Translations under genes and position numbers: made by a program
Source: Clostridia bacterium
GTDB lineage: Bacteria; Bacillota; Clostridia; Lachnospirales; Anaerotignaceae
Direction of reading: 5' to 3'
Length of the DNA: 53,636 nucleotides
Assembly (NCBI GenBank): GCA_910575055.1
Contig: CAJTDC010000020.1
Coordinates: 1-53,636, forward strand
Part shown: one piece after another, positions 38,934 to 48,313 of the stretch
Layout: each line of letters opens with the position of its first letter
Position numbering within the stretch: the first letter of the stretch is position 1
Notes under the pieces: model-generated
Told to the model about the DNA's origin: nothing
Seen by the model: the letters and a program-made list of their open reading frames with translations, nothing else
The model's database searches: none

Positions 38934-40694
38934 TTGAGAAGAACAAAAATTGTTTGTACGTTAGGACCAGCAACAAATGATGTAGAGATTATGAAAGACT
39001 TGATACGAAGTGGCTTAGATGGCGCACGTATTAATTTTTCACATGGTACATATGAGTCCCATACAGAAATTATAAATAAATTAAAACAGGCAAGAGAAGA
39101 ATTAAATGCACCTATTCCTTTGATATTAGATACAAAAGGGCCTGAAATTAGATTAAAAACATTTGATGCAGAAAAATATTATTTAGAGAAAAATGCAAAA
39201 TTTACATTAACAACAGAGGATATTGTAGGAAATCAAGAAAGAGTTGCTGTAACATATCAAGACTTGCCAAATGATTTGGAAATTGGTTCCAGAGTACTTA
39301 TTGATGATGGCTTGATAGAGCTGCGTGTAGATAGTATAAAGGGAAATGATATTAACTGTACCGTTGTAAATGGTGGTTTTGTAAGTTCTAATAAAGGTAT
39401 GAACTTGCCTGATGTTTATGTACATCTGCCTTCTTTAACAGAAAGAGATATAGAAGATATTAAATTTGGTATTGAAATGGGATTTGACTATATTGCAGCA
39501 TCATTTATACGTACTGCAAAAGATGTTATTAATATTAGAAAAGTATTAGAAGAAAATGGCGGAAATGATATTCATATTATTGCTAAAATAGAGTCTAGAG
39601 AAGGCGTTATCAATATTGATGAAATATTAGAAGTAGCAGATAGTATTATGGTTGCACGTGGTGACTTAGGTGTTGAAATACCATCTGAAGAAGTACCTCT
39701 TGTACAAAAATCATTAATAGAAAAAGCAAATGCAGCAAGTAAACCAGTTATTACAGCAACACAAATGCTTGAAAGTATGATAGCGAACCCAAGACCAACA
39801 AGAGCAGAAGCGAATGACGTAGCAAATACAATATTCGATGGTTCTGATGCTATTATGCTTTCTGGAGAAACAGCAAAAGGAGATTATCCAGTAGAAGCAG
39901 TTGCAATGATGGCAAAAATTGCAGAAAAAACAGAACACAGTATTAATTATTCTCATAATTTAACAAGAACATTTGGTACTGCTAAAAATATTACAAATGC
40001 TATCAGTTATGCAGCTTGTACTACCGCAGCAGAATTAAAAACAGCTTGTATTTGTACTGTAACAACATCTGGATTTACAGCAAGAATGATAGCAAAACAT
40101 AGACCAACTTGCCCTATTGTAGGTTGTACTATGAACGAAAGAGCATGGCGTCAAATGAATTTGGTTTGGGGCTGTAAATCATTGTATCACGAAAGACCAA
40201 AAGATGATGAAATATTTGATGTTGCTATAGATGCAGCAGTAAAAAGTGGATTAGCAAAAAATGGTGATACTATTGTTATTGCAGTAGGTGTACCACTTGG
40301 TGTAACAGGTTCTACAAATACATTAAGAGTAGATGTAATAGGAGATGTATTAGCAAAAGGGATAGGATTTGGTAAAGAAAGAGTTTCTGGAACAGCAAGA
40401 GTAATAAAAGTACTTAATGAAGCAGAAATTCACTTCAGAAAAGGAGATATATTAGTTACTACGACAACAGATAGTGACTGGCTTCCATATATTAAAAAAG
40501 CATCTGCTGTAATTGTTGGGCCAATAGACCCAGACCATATTGGTAGCTGTCACGCAGAGCACGTATGTAGAGCATTAAATATTCCTATGATTGCGTGCAA
40601 TATGAAAGTAATTGATTTTATGCCAAATGATGGTTTGATTACAGTAGACCCAAAAAGAGGATATATTTATACAGGTATTCCAGAACAAGACTAA
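38934..40694 (+). CDS. pyk: Pyruvate kinase with C-terminal PEP-type mobile domain
   Basis: A 586-residue enzyme making pyruvate and ATP from phosphoenolpyruvate. The start is TTG (MRRTKIVCTLGPATND), 9 bp after AAGGAGG. The core has GARINFSHGTYESH, LDTKGPEIR, IAKIESREGV, MVARGDLGVEIP and ATQMLESM. After residue about 475 a PEP-utilising-enzyme mobile domain is added (ERVSGTARVIKVL, GDILVTTTTDSD, GSCHAEHVCRALNIPMIA), as in Bacillus-type pyruvate kinases. Translation from TTG lowers yield relative to ATG. Confidence 0.95.
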   Translation: MRRTKIVCTLGPATNDVEIMKDLIRSGLDGARINFSHGTYESHTEIINKLKQAREELNAPIPLILDTKGPEIRLKTFDAEKYYLEKNAKFTLTTEDIVGNQERVAVTYQDLPNDLEIGSRVLIDDGLIELRVDSIKGNDINCTVVNGGFVSSNKGMNLPDVYVHLPSLTERDIEDIKFGIEMGFDYIAASFIRTAKDVINIRKVLEENGGNDIHIIAKIESREGVINIDEILEVADSIMVARGDLGVEIPSEEVPLVQKSLIEKANAASKPVITATQMLESMIANPRPTRAEANDVANTIFDGSDAIMLSGETAKGDYPVEAVAMMAKIAEKTEHSINYSHNLTRTFGTAKNITNAISYAACTTAAELKTACICTVTTSGFTARMIAKHRPTCPIVGCTMNERAWRQMNLVWGCKSLYHERPKDDEIFDVAIDAAVKSGLAKNGDTIVIAVGVPLGVTGSTNTLRVDVIGDVLAKGIGFGKERVSGTARVIKVLNEAEIHFRKGDILVTTTTDSDWLPYIKKASAVIVGPIDPDHIGSCHAEHVCRALNIPMIACNMKVIDFMPNDGLITVDPKRGYIYTGIPEQD

Positions 40695-40696
40695 TA

Positions 40697-40734
40697 AAAA
40701 CCCTTTGTCTGTTTTTCAGACAAAGGGTTTTATT
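40697..40734 (+). terminator. Rho-independent terminator
   Basis: AAAACCCTTTGTCTG (40697-40711) and CAGACAAAGGGTTTT (40717-40731) pair fully, followed by ATT. Confidence 0.85.
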
Positions 40735-40750
40735 ATGTAAAAAATGGTCA

Positions 40751-41584
40751 TTATGTTTTAAAAATACCACATATTGTTTCTGACTGTCCTGTAAAATGTG
40801 TGCCTTTCACATCATCATATATATCAATTATTTTAAATCCAGCTAATTTGAGTTCCTCTGTAAATGTATTTGGAGAATATATTTGATTCCATATATTAAA
40901 ACATTCACAATCATTTTCTGTTATAATAATATATTGTTCTAATGTATTTTTTGTTTTTTTATAATATTGATTTCTTTGAATAATGATGTGAGGTTCAGCA
41001 GACCAAAAACCATATTTTTCATATTTTATATTTTGCATTATTTCAAAGGAATTCAAATAACAACTGTTAAATACATCTAATATTAAAATACCATCTTTTT
41101 TCAATGCTTTTTTAATTTTAGTTAATAATATAGTTCTATTTTGTGGAGAAAGAACACCAAAATCACAATAGATTAAAATCACAATATCAAATTCATTTTC
41201 ATAATTTATATTTAAATAATCTTGATAATAATACTGAATTTTTCGTGCAGTTTCTTTTGCATGATTTTGAGCATATTCTATAGAACGCTTAGAAAAATCA
41301 ATTCCTGTAACAGAAAAGCCTTTATCATACAATAATTCAGAGTAGATGCCTGCTCCACATCCTAAATCTAAAAGTTTTTTGTTTTGTACATTTTGACAAC
41401 AGTGATAAATCCATTCAACAGATTTTTGAATGGTGTCCAATTTTCTAGAAGCTCCATCGGTATCTGTGTTTAAATGTGCTTTTAACATACTTTTAGAAAT
41501 GTGTTCATCGTCCCAAAAAGCTTTAGAACTTTTGAAATAGATAGGCGGTTGTTGTTTTATGTAATTTATGATTTTAGTATTCAT
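40751..41584 (-). CDS. Class I SAM-dependent methyltransferase
   Basis: A 277-residue enzyme with AdoMet-binding motif I LLDLGCGAGIYSELL at about 98-112, motif II VTGIDFSKRSIEYAQ, motif IV FDIVILIYCDFGVLS and motif V KKDGILILDVFNS. The remaining 90 residues have no recognised feature. The substrate is unknown. It reads against pyk with a shared terminator between them. It is the only member of its transcription unit as far as the sequence shows. Confidence 0.85.
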   Translation of the reverse strand: MNTKIINYIKQQPPIYFKSSKAFWDDEHISKSMLKAHLNTDTDGASRKLDTIQKSVEWIYHCCQNVQNKKLLDLGCGAGIYSELLYDKGFSVTGIDFSKRSIEYAQNHAKETARKIQYYYQDYLNINYENEFDIVILIYCDFGVLSPQNRTILLTKIKKALKKDGILILDVFNSCYLNSFEIMQNIKYEKYGFWSAEPHIIIQRNQYYKKTKNTLEQYIIITENDCECFNIWNQIYSPNTFTEELKLAGFKIIDIYDDVKGTHFTGQSETICGIFKT

Positions 41585-41703
41585 TTTTTAATTTTCTCCT
41601 ATAAATTTCTATGTATTGCCATAATAAAAAGTAATTGTTCTTTTTTGTGAATAAAATATAACATATTTTTTATGCTTTGTAAATCTTAATTAGATGTATT
41701 TTA

Positions 41704-42069
41704 CTATAATGTAGAAAATAATTGCTGTGCTGTAAATACAGCATTTAGTACTTTAGGAAAACCAGTGTAAGGAATACATTGCATAAAAATTTCTATTATT
41801 TTTTGAGGCGAAATACCTACGTGAAGTGCAGCTTGTATGTGTACTTTTAGTTGTGCTTCACAGCTACCAGTAGTTAATAAACTGGAAAGTGTAATGATTT
41901 CTCTTTCTGCTAGAGAAAGTTCTTTGCGAGTATATATGTCGCCAAAAGCAAATTCTATAATATATTTTCCTAAATCTGGTGCAATATTTTCTAAAGAAGA
42001 TATTACAGCCTCTCCAGCTTCTCCATCAATTTTTTTGAGTTGTTGTAATCCTTTTTGATAACGTGTCAT
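41704..42069 (-). CDS. Carboxymuconolactone decarboxylase-family protein (AhpD-like)
   Basis: A 121-residue helical protein: LAEREIITLSSLLTTGSCEA, KVHIQAALHVGISPQKIIEI, QCIPYTGFPKVLNAV. The CxxC of AhpD peroxidase helpers is absent (GSCEAQLKVH has a single Cys), so the catalysed reaction is open. The start at 42069 follows AAGGAGG, and the in-frame ATGs further upstream have no ribosome site. It is transcribed from a MerR-type promoter facing the MerR gene at 42175. Confidence 0.85.
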   Translation of the reverse strand: MTRYQKGLQQLKKIDGEAGEAVISSLENIAPDLGKYIIEFAFGDIYTRKELSLAEREIITLSSLLTTGSCEAQLKVHIQAALHVGISPQKIIEIFMQCIPYTGFPKVLNAVFTAQQLFSTL

Positions 42070-42114
42070 AATAAAAAACCTCCTTAACATAATGTTGTAT
42101 TGTGTTACAATGTT

Positions 42115-42145
42115 AGTGTACAAGTTAGAGTATACTAGAAGTCAA
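42115..42145 (-). promoter_or_regulatory. MerR-type promoter with 19-bp spacer
   Basis: On the minus strand TTGACT (42145-42140) and TACACT (42120-42115) are separated by 19 bp, and the palindrome AGTATACT (42129-42136) sits in the spacer. Over-long spacers with an operator inside are the signature of promoters that MerR proteins untwist. Confidence 0.75.
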
Positions 42146-42174
42146 TAATAAAAAAGGAAAAGAGGAAATATTTT

Positions 42175-42540
42175 ATGACAATAGGGGAATTTTCAAAAAA
42201 AACAGGTATAAGTGTTTATACACTAAGATATTATGAAGATAAAAAATTGATTGTTGTACCAAGAGATGAAAAGGGGAGGAGAGTTTATACACAAAAAGAA
42301 ATAGAATGGGTACAATTTATAAAAAGATTGAAAGAAACAGGTATGAAATTGCAAGAAATACAAAAATATGCTGGTCTTCGATATAAAGGAGAGAAAACAA
42401 TGCCAGAAAGATTAGAATTACTCAAAAAACATTATGATATTGTAATAGAACAGCAAAAAAAGTGGGAAATATATTTACAAAATTTGGAACAAAAAATATT
42501 GTGGTATGAAGAACAAATTGAAAAAAATAAAACCCCCTGA
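42175..42540 (+). CDS. MerR-family transcriptional activator
   Basis: A 121-residue regulator with an N-terminal winged helix (MTIGEFSKKTGISVYTLRYY, RDEKGRRVYTQKEIEWVQFI) and a coiled-coil dimerisation helix (LELLKKHYDIVIEQQKKWEI). There is no C-terminal ligand domain, and no cysteine for metals in the helix end. It most likely activates the divergent carboxymuconolactone decarboxylase gene by binding the 19-bp-spacer promoter at 42115-42145. Confidence 0.9.
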   Translation: MTIGEFSKKTGISVYTLRYYEDKKLIVVPRDEKGRRVYTQKEIEWVQFIKRLKETGMKLQEIQKYAGLRYKGEKTMPERLELLKKHYDIVIEQQKKWEIYLQNLEQKILWYEEQIEKNKTP

Positions 42541-42549
42541 AAAGGGGGG
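42533..42549. terminator. Convergent terminator
   Basis: CCCCC-tgaaaag-GGGGG type hairpin at the very end of the MerR gene, followed by AATAATATT. It also ends nadE from the other side. Confidence 0.55.
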
Positions 42550-42556
42550 AATAATA

Positions 42557-44488
42557 TTATAATTTTTCGACTTCTTCTAACCAAACACTATTGAAAGCAT
42601 CAGAAGGCATTCTCCAGTCGCCACGAGGAGAAAGTGATATAGTACCTACTTTTGGGCCATCTGGCAAACAAGAACGTTTAAACTGCTGTGTAAAGAAGCG
42701 ATGATAAAAGTTTTTTAGCCATTTTAATAATGTTGCTCTTTCGTATTCTCCATTAAATGCTTGTTCTGCTAAAAATAGTATTTTAGCTGGGGAGAAACCA
42801 AAACGTACTACATAGTAAAGGAAAAAGTCGTGTAATTCGTAAGGGCCAACAATTTCCTCTGTTTTTTGATTGATATTACCAGCCTCATCTGGAGGTAATA
42901 ATTCAGGACTGACAGGAGTGTCCAAAACGTCAAATAATATTTCATTTGCTTTTTGAGAAAGAGAACCATATTCTGCTATCCAACGAACAAGCACACGAAT
43001 AAGTGTTTTAGGAACACCAGCATTTACACCATACATAGACATATGGTCACCATTGTAAGTTGCCCAACCAAGTGCTAATTCAGAAAGGTCACCTGTACCT
43101 ACAACAAAACCGCTTTCTTTGTTTGCAATGTCCATTAAAATTTGAGTACGTTCTCTTGCCTGTGTATTTTCATATGTGACATCGTGTATAGAAATGTCGT
43201 GACCGATGTCTTCAAAGTGCTGCAATGCAGCTTTTTGTATAGAAATCTCACGTGTTTGCACACCTAGTGCAGACATAAGAGAAAGTGCATTTTGGTAAGT
43301 TCTATCTGTTGTGCCAAAACCAGGCATAGTAATACCAATAATATGATTTCTGGAAATGCCTAAATAATCACAGGCTTTTGCACAAACTAAAAGTGCAAGA
43401 GTAGAGTCTAACCCTCCAGAAATACCTACTACAACCGTTTTAGCGTGAGTGTGTTCAATTCTTCTGGCAAGTCCTACTGTTTGTATGTTAAATATGTCAC
43501 GGCATCTTTTGTCTAAAAATTCATTGTTTTCTGGTATAAAAGGCTGTGATTTTATGATACGTTCTAATTCGTCAATATTCTGTGGTTTCATAGAGAAGGT
43601 AATTTCTCTGAAAGAAGGCAAATCGCTTTGTGTATCTGTAAAAGTTGTATTTTTCATTCTGTCATTTGCTAAAAGTTCTAAATCAATGTCAGTATATATT
43701 AATTGAGTTTCTTTTAAAAAGCGTTGAGACTCTTTTAAAAGTGTACCATTTTCGTATATTAAACCGTGACCACTGAATACTGTATCTTGTGTAGACTCTC
43801 CTACTCCAGAAGAAGAATAAACATAACAAGCAATACAACGAGAAGACTGTTGAGAAATCAACTGTTTTCTGTAATCGTATTTTGTAGCCAATTCATTGCT
43901 TGCAGAAGGATTTAATAGTATGGTAGCACCATAAAGTGATTGATAAGAACTAGGAGGAATAACACTCCATAAATCTTCACAAATTTCAATACCAATTTTG
44001 CAGTAAGGAATTTGTTCTGCTGAGAATATCAAATCTGTTCCAACAGGTACTTTTTGACCACAAAGAAATAATTCTTTTGATAAAAGCTGTTTTGCAGAAG
44101 AAAACCAGCGTTTTTCATAAAATTCTCCGTAATTTGGTAAACAACTTTTTGGTACAACACCTAATATTGTGCCTTTGTAAATGGCTACAGCACAGTTAAA
44201 AAGTTGATTATCTATAGAAAGAGGTAACCCTACTACTGCAAAAATATCAATGTCTTGTGAAGCTTTTACAATGTCATAAAGACCACTTTTGGCAGAAGAT
44301 AATAAAGAAGATTGAAAAAATAAATCTCCACAAGTGTATGTGGTAATAGATAATTCTGGAAAAACAAGCACTTGTATTTGTTTTTCACAAGCCTGCTGTA
44401 GTATTCGTATAATTTTATCTTTGTTATAAATACAGTCTGCTAATTTGCATTTAGGTATTGCAGAACCAACTCTTATAAAATTGTACAT
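42557..44488 (-). CDS. nadE: Glutamine-dependent NAD+ synthetase
   Basis: A 643-residue two-domain enzyme. The N-terminal nitrilase-like glutaminase has the triad segments VFPELSITTYTCG (Glu), VPKSCLPNYGEFYEK (Lys) and KIGIEICEDLW (Cys). The C-terminal ATP pyrophosphatase domain has the SGGLDST P-loop in VVGISGGLDSTLAL. It makes NAD from nicotinate adenine dinucleotide. Length fits the family. The start at 44488 follows AAAAGGAGTGA. lexA lies 21 bp upstream on the same strand. Confidence 0.95.
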   Translation of the reverse strand: MYNFIRVGSAIPKCKLADCIYNKDKIIRILQQACEKQIQVLVFPELSITTYTCGDLFFQSSLLSSAKSGLYDIVKASQDIDIFAVVGLPLSIDNQLFNCAVAIYKGTILGVVPKSCLPNYGEFYEKRWFSSAKQLLSKELFLCGQKVPVGTDLIFSAEQIPYCKIGIEICEDLWSVIPPSSYQSLYGATILLNPSASNELATKYDYRKQLISQQSSRCIACYVYSSSGVGESTQDTVFSGHGLIYENGTLLKESQRFLKETQLIYTDIDLELLANDRMKNTTFTDTQSDLPSFREITFSMKPQNIDELERIIKSQPFIPENNEFLDKRCRDIFNIQTVGLARRIEHTHAKTVVVGISGGLDSTLALLVCAKACDYLGISRNHIIGITMPGFGTTDRTYQNALSLMSALGVQTREISIQKAALQHFEDIGHDISIHDVTYENTQARERTQILMDIANKESGFVVGTGDLSELALGWATYNGDHMSMYGVNAGVPKTLIRVLVRWIAEYGSLSQKANEILFDVLDTPVSPELLPPDEAGNINQKTEEIVGPYELHDFFLYYVVRFGFSPAKILFLAEQAFNGEYERATLLKWLKNFYHRFFTQQFKRSCLPDGPKVGTISLSPRGDWRMPSDAFNSVWLEEVEKL

Positions 44489-44509
44489 AATATCACTCCT
44501 TTTGTATAT

Positions 44510-45133
44510 TTAAAATTTGCGAAATAGTCCTACTACCTTACCTAATATTTTAACATCTGTTACAAAAATAGGTGCCATAGTAGAGTTTTCAGGTTGAAGG
44601 CGTATTTTTTTCTTTTCTTTGTAATACGTTTTTACCGTAGCAAGTTCTCCTAATAGTGCTACAACAATGTCACCATTTTCTGCATAAGATTGTTGTCGAA
44701 CTAATATAAAATCTCTGTCAAAAATGCCAGCTTCAATCATACTTTCCCCTCTTACTCTTAACATAAATAAGCCGTCATTGCTGTTAAAAAAACTTGTAGG
44801 TAAAGGGAAGGTATCTTCTATATTTTCTACTGCTAATATAGGCGTACCAGCAGTAATGGTACCAACGATAGGAATTTCGAGTTGTTGTTTTTGCTCGTTG
44901 CTGTCTAAAATTTCTATCGCTCTTGGCTTTGATGGGTCACGACGAATAAAGCCTTGCTGTTCTAGTTTAGAAAGATGAAAGTGTACCGTAGAAGTGGATT
45001 TTATACCAAGTGCGATACTGATTTCACGAACAGAAGGAGGATAGCCCTTTTTTTGTACTTCTGATTTTAAATATTGTAATATTTGTTTTTGCTTTTGTTT
45101 TTGTTTTAATGCTGACTCACGTATAAAAATCAC
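44510..45133 (-). CDS. lexA: LexA repressor (start uncertain)
   Basis: A 207-residue SOS repressor. The N-terminal winged helix ([36 protein letters not shown]) and the self-cleaving C-terminal domain with Ala-Gly site ([15 protein letters not shown]), catalytic Ser (RGESMIEAG) and Lys ([10 protein letters not shown]) are all present. The start is unusual: the GTG at 45133 lies inside GAGGTG, the apparent ribosome site, and no ATG, GTG or TTG stands at a normal distance in frame before [15 protein letters not shown] non-standard ATA or ATT start is possible. A LexA box lies at 45202. Confidence 0.9.
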   Translation of the reverse strand: MIFIRESALKQKQKQKQILQYLKSEVQKKGYPPSVREISIALGIKSTSTVHFHLSKLEQQGFIRRDPSKPRAIEILDSNEQKQQLEIPIVGTITAGTPILAVENIEDTFPLPTSFFNSNDGLFMLRVRGESMIEAGIFDRDFILVRQQSYAENGDIVVALLGELATVKTYYKEKKKIRLQPENSTMAPIFVTDVKILGKVVGLFRKF

Positions 45134-45201
45134 CTCATTTGTAGATACATAAAATTAGTATAATATAACATAGTAACTATAACATAAATTGTGCATAAAA
45201 T

Positions 45202-45215
45202 CAAATATATGTTCG
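45202..45215. promoter_or_regulatory. LexA box (SOS operator)
   Basis: CAAATATATGTTCG matches the Gram-positive consensus CGAACATATGTTCG at 12 of 14 positions. It lies 69 bp before lexA and between the divergent lexA and precorrin-2 dehydrogenase genes, so it probably serves lexA autoregulation. Confidence 0.7.
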
Positions 45216-45290
45216 CTAAGTCTATTAATAATATTGCCATAAAAGTATAAAAATAGTATACTAAGCGAATATAGAAAGGGGAGTAAATAT

Positions 45291-45869
45291 ATGGAAAAGC
45301 TTGCTGTATTTCTTTCATTGAAAGGAAAGAAAATAGTAGTAGTAGGCGGTGGCAGTGCAGCATTAATAAAAATAAAAACATTATTGGATATACAAGCAGA
45401 TTTTGAAGTAATTTCAAAAGAGTATTCAAATCAGACAGAAAAAATATTAAAAGAAAATGCTGTGATGTATCAAAAAAGAGAAATAAAAAAAGAAGATATA
45501 AAAGATGTTTTTATTGTGTTTGCAGCAGCAGAAAAAAATATAAATGATACCATTGCACAATGGGCAAAGGAACAAAAAGTGTTGTGCTGTAAAGCAGATG
45601 GAAAAGGAGATTTTATAGTACCTTATCATAAAAGAGAAGGAAAATTGACTGTTGCTGTCAGTACAGATGGATTGTTTCCGCTGTTGGGTAAAAAAATATG
45701 TGAAAATATAGATTTGTCTATAGCGAAAGAATTATATCATTTAGGAGAAAAAAGAAAAAATATAATAGAACATATTGATGATAAAAAAGAAAGAAAAAAA
45801 GCATTAGAGCAGTTACTAAAGGAGTATCAGACAAATGAAAAAGAGTATCAAAATTGGGACAAGAGATAG
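45291..45869 (+). CDS. Precorrin-2 dehydrogenase / sirohaem synthase N-domain
   Basis: A 192-residue protein with the NAD-binding Rossmann start KKIVVVGGGSAALIKIKTLL and the precorrin-2 dehydrogenase blocks (FIVFAAAEKNINDTIAQWA, GDFIVPYHKREGKLTVAVST). It oxidises precorrin-2 to sirohydrochlorin, and may insert the metal. It is the CysG N-terminal domain alone, the methyltransferase half being encoded two genes on. hemC overlaps its end by 35 bp. ATG at 45291 follows AAAGGGGAG. Confidence 0.9.
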   Translation: MEKLAVFLSLKGKKIVVVGGGSAALIKIKTLLDIQADFEVISKEYSNQTEKILKENAVMYQKREIKKEDIKDVFIVFAAAEKNINDTIAQWAKEQKVLCCKADGKGDFIVPYHKREGKLTVAVSTDGLFPLLGKKICENIDLSIAKELYHLGEKRKNIIEHIDDKKERKKALEQLLKEYQTNEKEYQNWDKR

Positions 45870-46725
45870 TTTGTTAGCTATAAAACAGGCAGAACTTGCT
45901 AGAGAAGAAATAAAAACTGTTTTAAAACAATCAGATGTTGAAATAGTAAAAATTAAAACAAAAGGGGATAAAATATTACATAAAACCCTTGATAAAATAG
46001 GAGGTAAAGGACTTTTTGTAAAAGAAATAGAGAAAGCATTGCTGCAAGGAGATATTGATGTAGCGGTACACAGTATGAAAGATATGCCTGATGAAATGCC
46101 AAAAGGATTGGTATTAGGTGCTGTATTAAAAAGAGAGAATGCTATGGACGCAGTTGTATGTGCAAATAATATAAATTGGGAAGAGTTGCCTAAAGGAGCC
46201 GTAATAGGAACAGGAAGCTTGAGAAGAAAAACACAAATTTTAGCATTAAGAAATGATTTCAATGTAGTGCCTATAAGAGGAAATATTATTACAAGACTTC
46301 AAAAATTAGAACAAGGATTTGATGCTGTTGTATTAGCAGTAGCAGGACTGGTAAGAACACAACAGCAACAAAAAATTTCTCATATATTTACATTACAAGA
46401 AATGGTACCAGCGGCTTGTCAAGGAATATTGGCGTTACAGATAAGAGAAAGTGACTTATTTTTAAAACAAGCTATGCAAAAAATAAATAATGAAAATGCT
46501 TTTGTATGCCAAGAAGCAGAAAGAGCTTTTTTAAAACAAATAGGAGCAGATTGCCACGCACCTGCAGGAGCTTTGGCAAAAATAGAAAATGGGAAATTAT
46601 ATATGAAAGCAATGTTTTATACAGATAAAATATTGCAATCAGAAGGATACGATAGTGTTGAAAATGCAGAAAATTTAGGGAAAATGCTGGCAATGGAAAT
46701 ACAAAGAAAGGGGAATATCATATGA
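45835..46725 (+). CDS. hemC: Hydroxymethylbilane synthase
   Basis: A 296-residue porphobilinogen deaminase that joins four porphobilinogens. The start KIGTRDSLLAIKQAELA, the motif HSMKDMPDEMPKGL and RRKTQILALRNDF are diagnostic. The dipyrromethane cofactor cysteine is in QIGADCHAPAGALA. It begins inside the preceding gene after AAAGGAG and overlaps the next gene by 4 bp, so the three genes form a tightly coupled operon. Confidence 0.95.
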   Translation: MKKSIKIGTRDSLLAIKQAELAREEIKTVLKQSDVEIVKIKTKGDKILHKTLDKIGGKGLFVKEIEKALLQGDIDVAVHSMKDMPDEMPKGLVLGAVLKRENAMDAVVCANNINWEELPKGAVIGTGSLRRKTQILALRNDFNVVPIRGNIITRLQKLEQGFDAVVLAVAGLVRTQQQQKISHIFTLQEMVPAACQGILALQIRESDLFLKQAMQKINNENAFVCQEAERAFLKQIGADCHAPAGALAKIENGKLYMKAMFYTDKILQSEGYDSVENAENLGKMLAMEIQRKGNII

Positions 46726-48209
46726 AAATAGGACGAGTGTATATTACAGGAGCAGGTCCCGGAGATGAAAAACTGATTAGTGTTAGAGCATTAGAGTTAG
46801 TAAAACAAGCAGATGTGATAGTATATGATAGATTAGGTGCAGAAAAATTTTTAAAATATAGTAATAAAGAGTGTGAAAAAATCAATGCAGGGAAACAGCC
46901 TCAAAACCATAGATTAAATCAGTCACAAATTAATGAGATATTGATACAAAAGGCAAAAGAGGGAAAAAGTGTAGTAAGATTAAAAGGAGGTGACCCTTTC
47001 GTATTTGGTAGAGGAGGAGAAGAATGTGAGGCATTAAAAAAAGCAGGTATTCCATTTGAAGTAGTACCAGGAATATCTTCTTTTTATTCTGTGTGTGCCT
47101 ATGCAGGTATTCCAGTAACACATAGAGAATGTGCATCTTCTTTTCACGTTTTTACAGGACATAGAGTAGATAATGGAGAATTAGATTATAGTAGTATAGC
47201 ACATATGGAAGGAACACTTGTGTTTTTAATGAGTATGAAAAATCTGCATATTATAAGTGAGAAGTTGATACAACAAGGAAAAGATGAAAATACACCTGTG
47301 TGTGCTATACAATGGGGTACAACAAGTAAACAAAGAAGCATTACAGCGAATTTAAAAGAGATAGCACAAAAAGCGGAACAGCAAAATATTGGTCACCCTT
47401 CTGTTGTAATTATAGGAGATGTAGTAAATCAAAAAATGGATTGGCAAAAATATAGACCACTTTTTGGAAAACATATTGTATTAGCAGGAAGTGGAGAAAC
47501 TGCTTGTGAAGCAAAAGCGTTGTTACAGCAGCAAGGGGCAGAAGTGACAATATATTCGGGCATTGAAATTATAGAAAATATAGAAGAACTTTCAAAAGAA
47601 ATACAAAATTTAAAGCAGTATACGTGGATATTTTTTACAAGTGTAAATAGTGTAGAATACTTTTTTAAGGCTATGAAAAAACAAAAAAAAGATATTAGAG
47701 CATTGCAGGGAATAGGTATATTTTGTATAGGAGAAAAAACAAAACAAGCAGTAGAAAAAAGAGGAATATTTGTGGATAGAGTACCACAACAATATAATAG
47801 CGAAAGTGCTGTAAAAGATATGGAGCAATTTTTAAAAAAAGAAGATAAAATATTATTTCCAGCATCAGAATTAGCTTCTACAGTGTTAGAAAAAAAAGCT
47901 AAAGAATTAGGTGTAACTATGGTAAGAGTAACAGCATATCAAAATCAAATTAATACAAATGGTATACAAAAAATAAAAAGTGATGTAAAAAAGGGTAATA
48001 TAGATGTGATAGCATTTTTCAGTTCTTCTCAAGCAAAAAATTTGTTTTTGCTTTTGGGAGAAGATATAAAAAAGTGTCAACTTTTTGCTATAGGAGAACA
48101 GACACAACAAAGTATATTGCATATGGAGGCAGAAGTGAAAGCAACAGCAGAAATTTCTACAGGAAAAGGGCTTGCTGAAAAAATAATAAAAGTGTTAAAA
48201 AATGTATGA
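46722..48209 (+). CDS. Uroporphyrinogen-III methyltransferase / synthase fusion (CobA-HemD)
   Basis: A 495-residue fusion. Residues 1 to about 245 are the SAM-dependent CobA domain (VYITGAGPGDEKLISVRALE, VRLKGGDPFVFGRGGEE, GHPSVVIIGDVV). Residues about 250-495 are HemD, the uroporphyrinogen-III synthase (KHIVLAGSGETACEAKALLQ, WIFFTSVNSVEYFF, AFFSSSQAKNLF). It closes hydroxymethylbilane to uroporphyrinogen III and methylates it to precorrin-2. This fused gene is common in clostridia and directs the pathway to sirohaem or cobalamin. Confidence 0.93.
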   Translation: MKIGRVYITGAGPGDEKLISVRALELVKQADVIVYDRLGAEKFLKYSNKECEKINAGKQPQNHRLNQSQINEILIQKAKEGKSVVRLKGGDPFVFGRGGEECEALKKAGIPFEVVPGISSFYSVCAYAGIPVTHRECASSFHVFTGHRVDNGELDYSSIAHMEGTLVFLMSMKNLHIISEKLIQQGKDENTPVCAIQWGTTSKQRSITANLKEIAQKAEQQNIGHPSVVIIGDVVNQKMDWQKYRPLFGKHIVLAGSGETACEAKALLQQQGAEVTIYSGIEIIENIEELSKEIQNLKQYTWIFFTSVNSVEYFFKAMKKQKKDIRALQGIGIFCIGEKTKQAVEKRGIFVDRVPQQYNSESAVKDMEQFLKKEDKILFPASELASTVLEKKAKELGVTMVRVTAYQNQINTNGIQKIKSDVKKGNIDVIAFFSSSQAKNLFLLLGEDIKKCQLFAIGEQTQQSILHMEAEVKATAEISTGKGLAEKIIKVLKNV

Positions 48210-48232
48210 AACTATTTTCTGAAATGAATAAG

Positions 48233-48257
48233 TTACATATTTCTTACAAATATGTAA
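48233..48257. terminator. Weak AT-rich hairpin between the two haem operon parts
   Basis: TTACATATTT-cttac-AAATATGTAA (48233-48257) is a perfect but AT-rich stem. No T-run follows, so it may be only a partial terminator between cobA-hemD and hemB. Confidence 0.4.
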
Positions 48258-48313
48258 AATAGATTGAGTCAAAACAATAAAAGTGATACAATAGTCATAT
48301 AGAAGGTGATAAT

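Noticed and set aside
45130-45429. Minus-strand 99-codon frame between lexA and the precorrin-2 dehydrogenase gene
   Set aside because: It is a Leu/Tyr-rich shadow of the plus-strand gene and crosses the LexA box.
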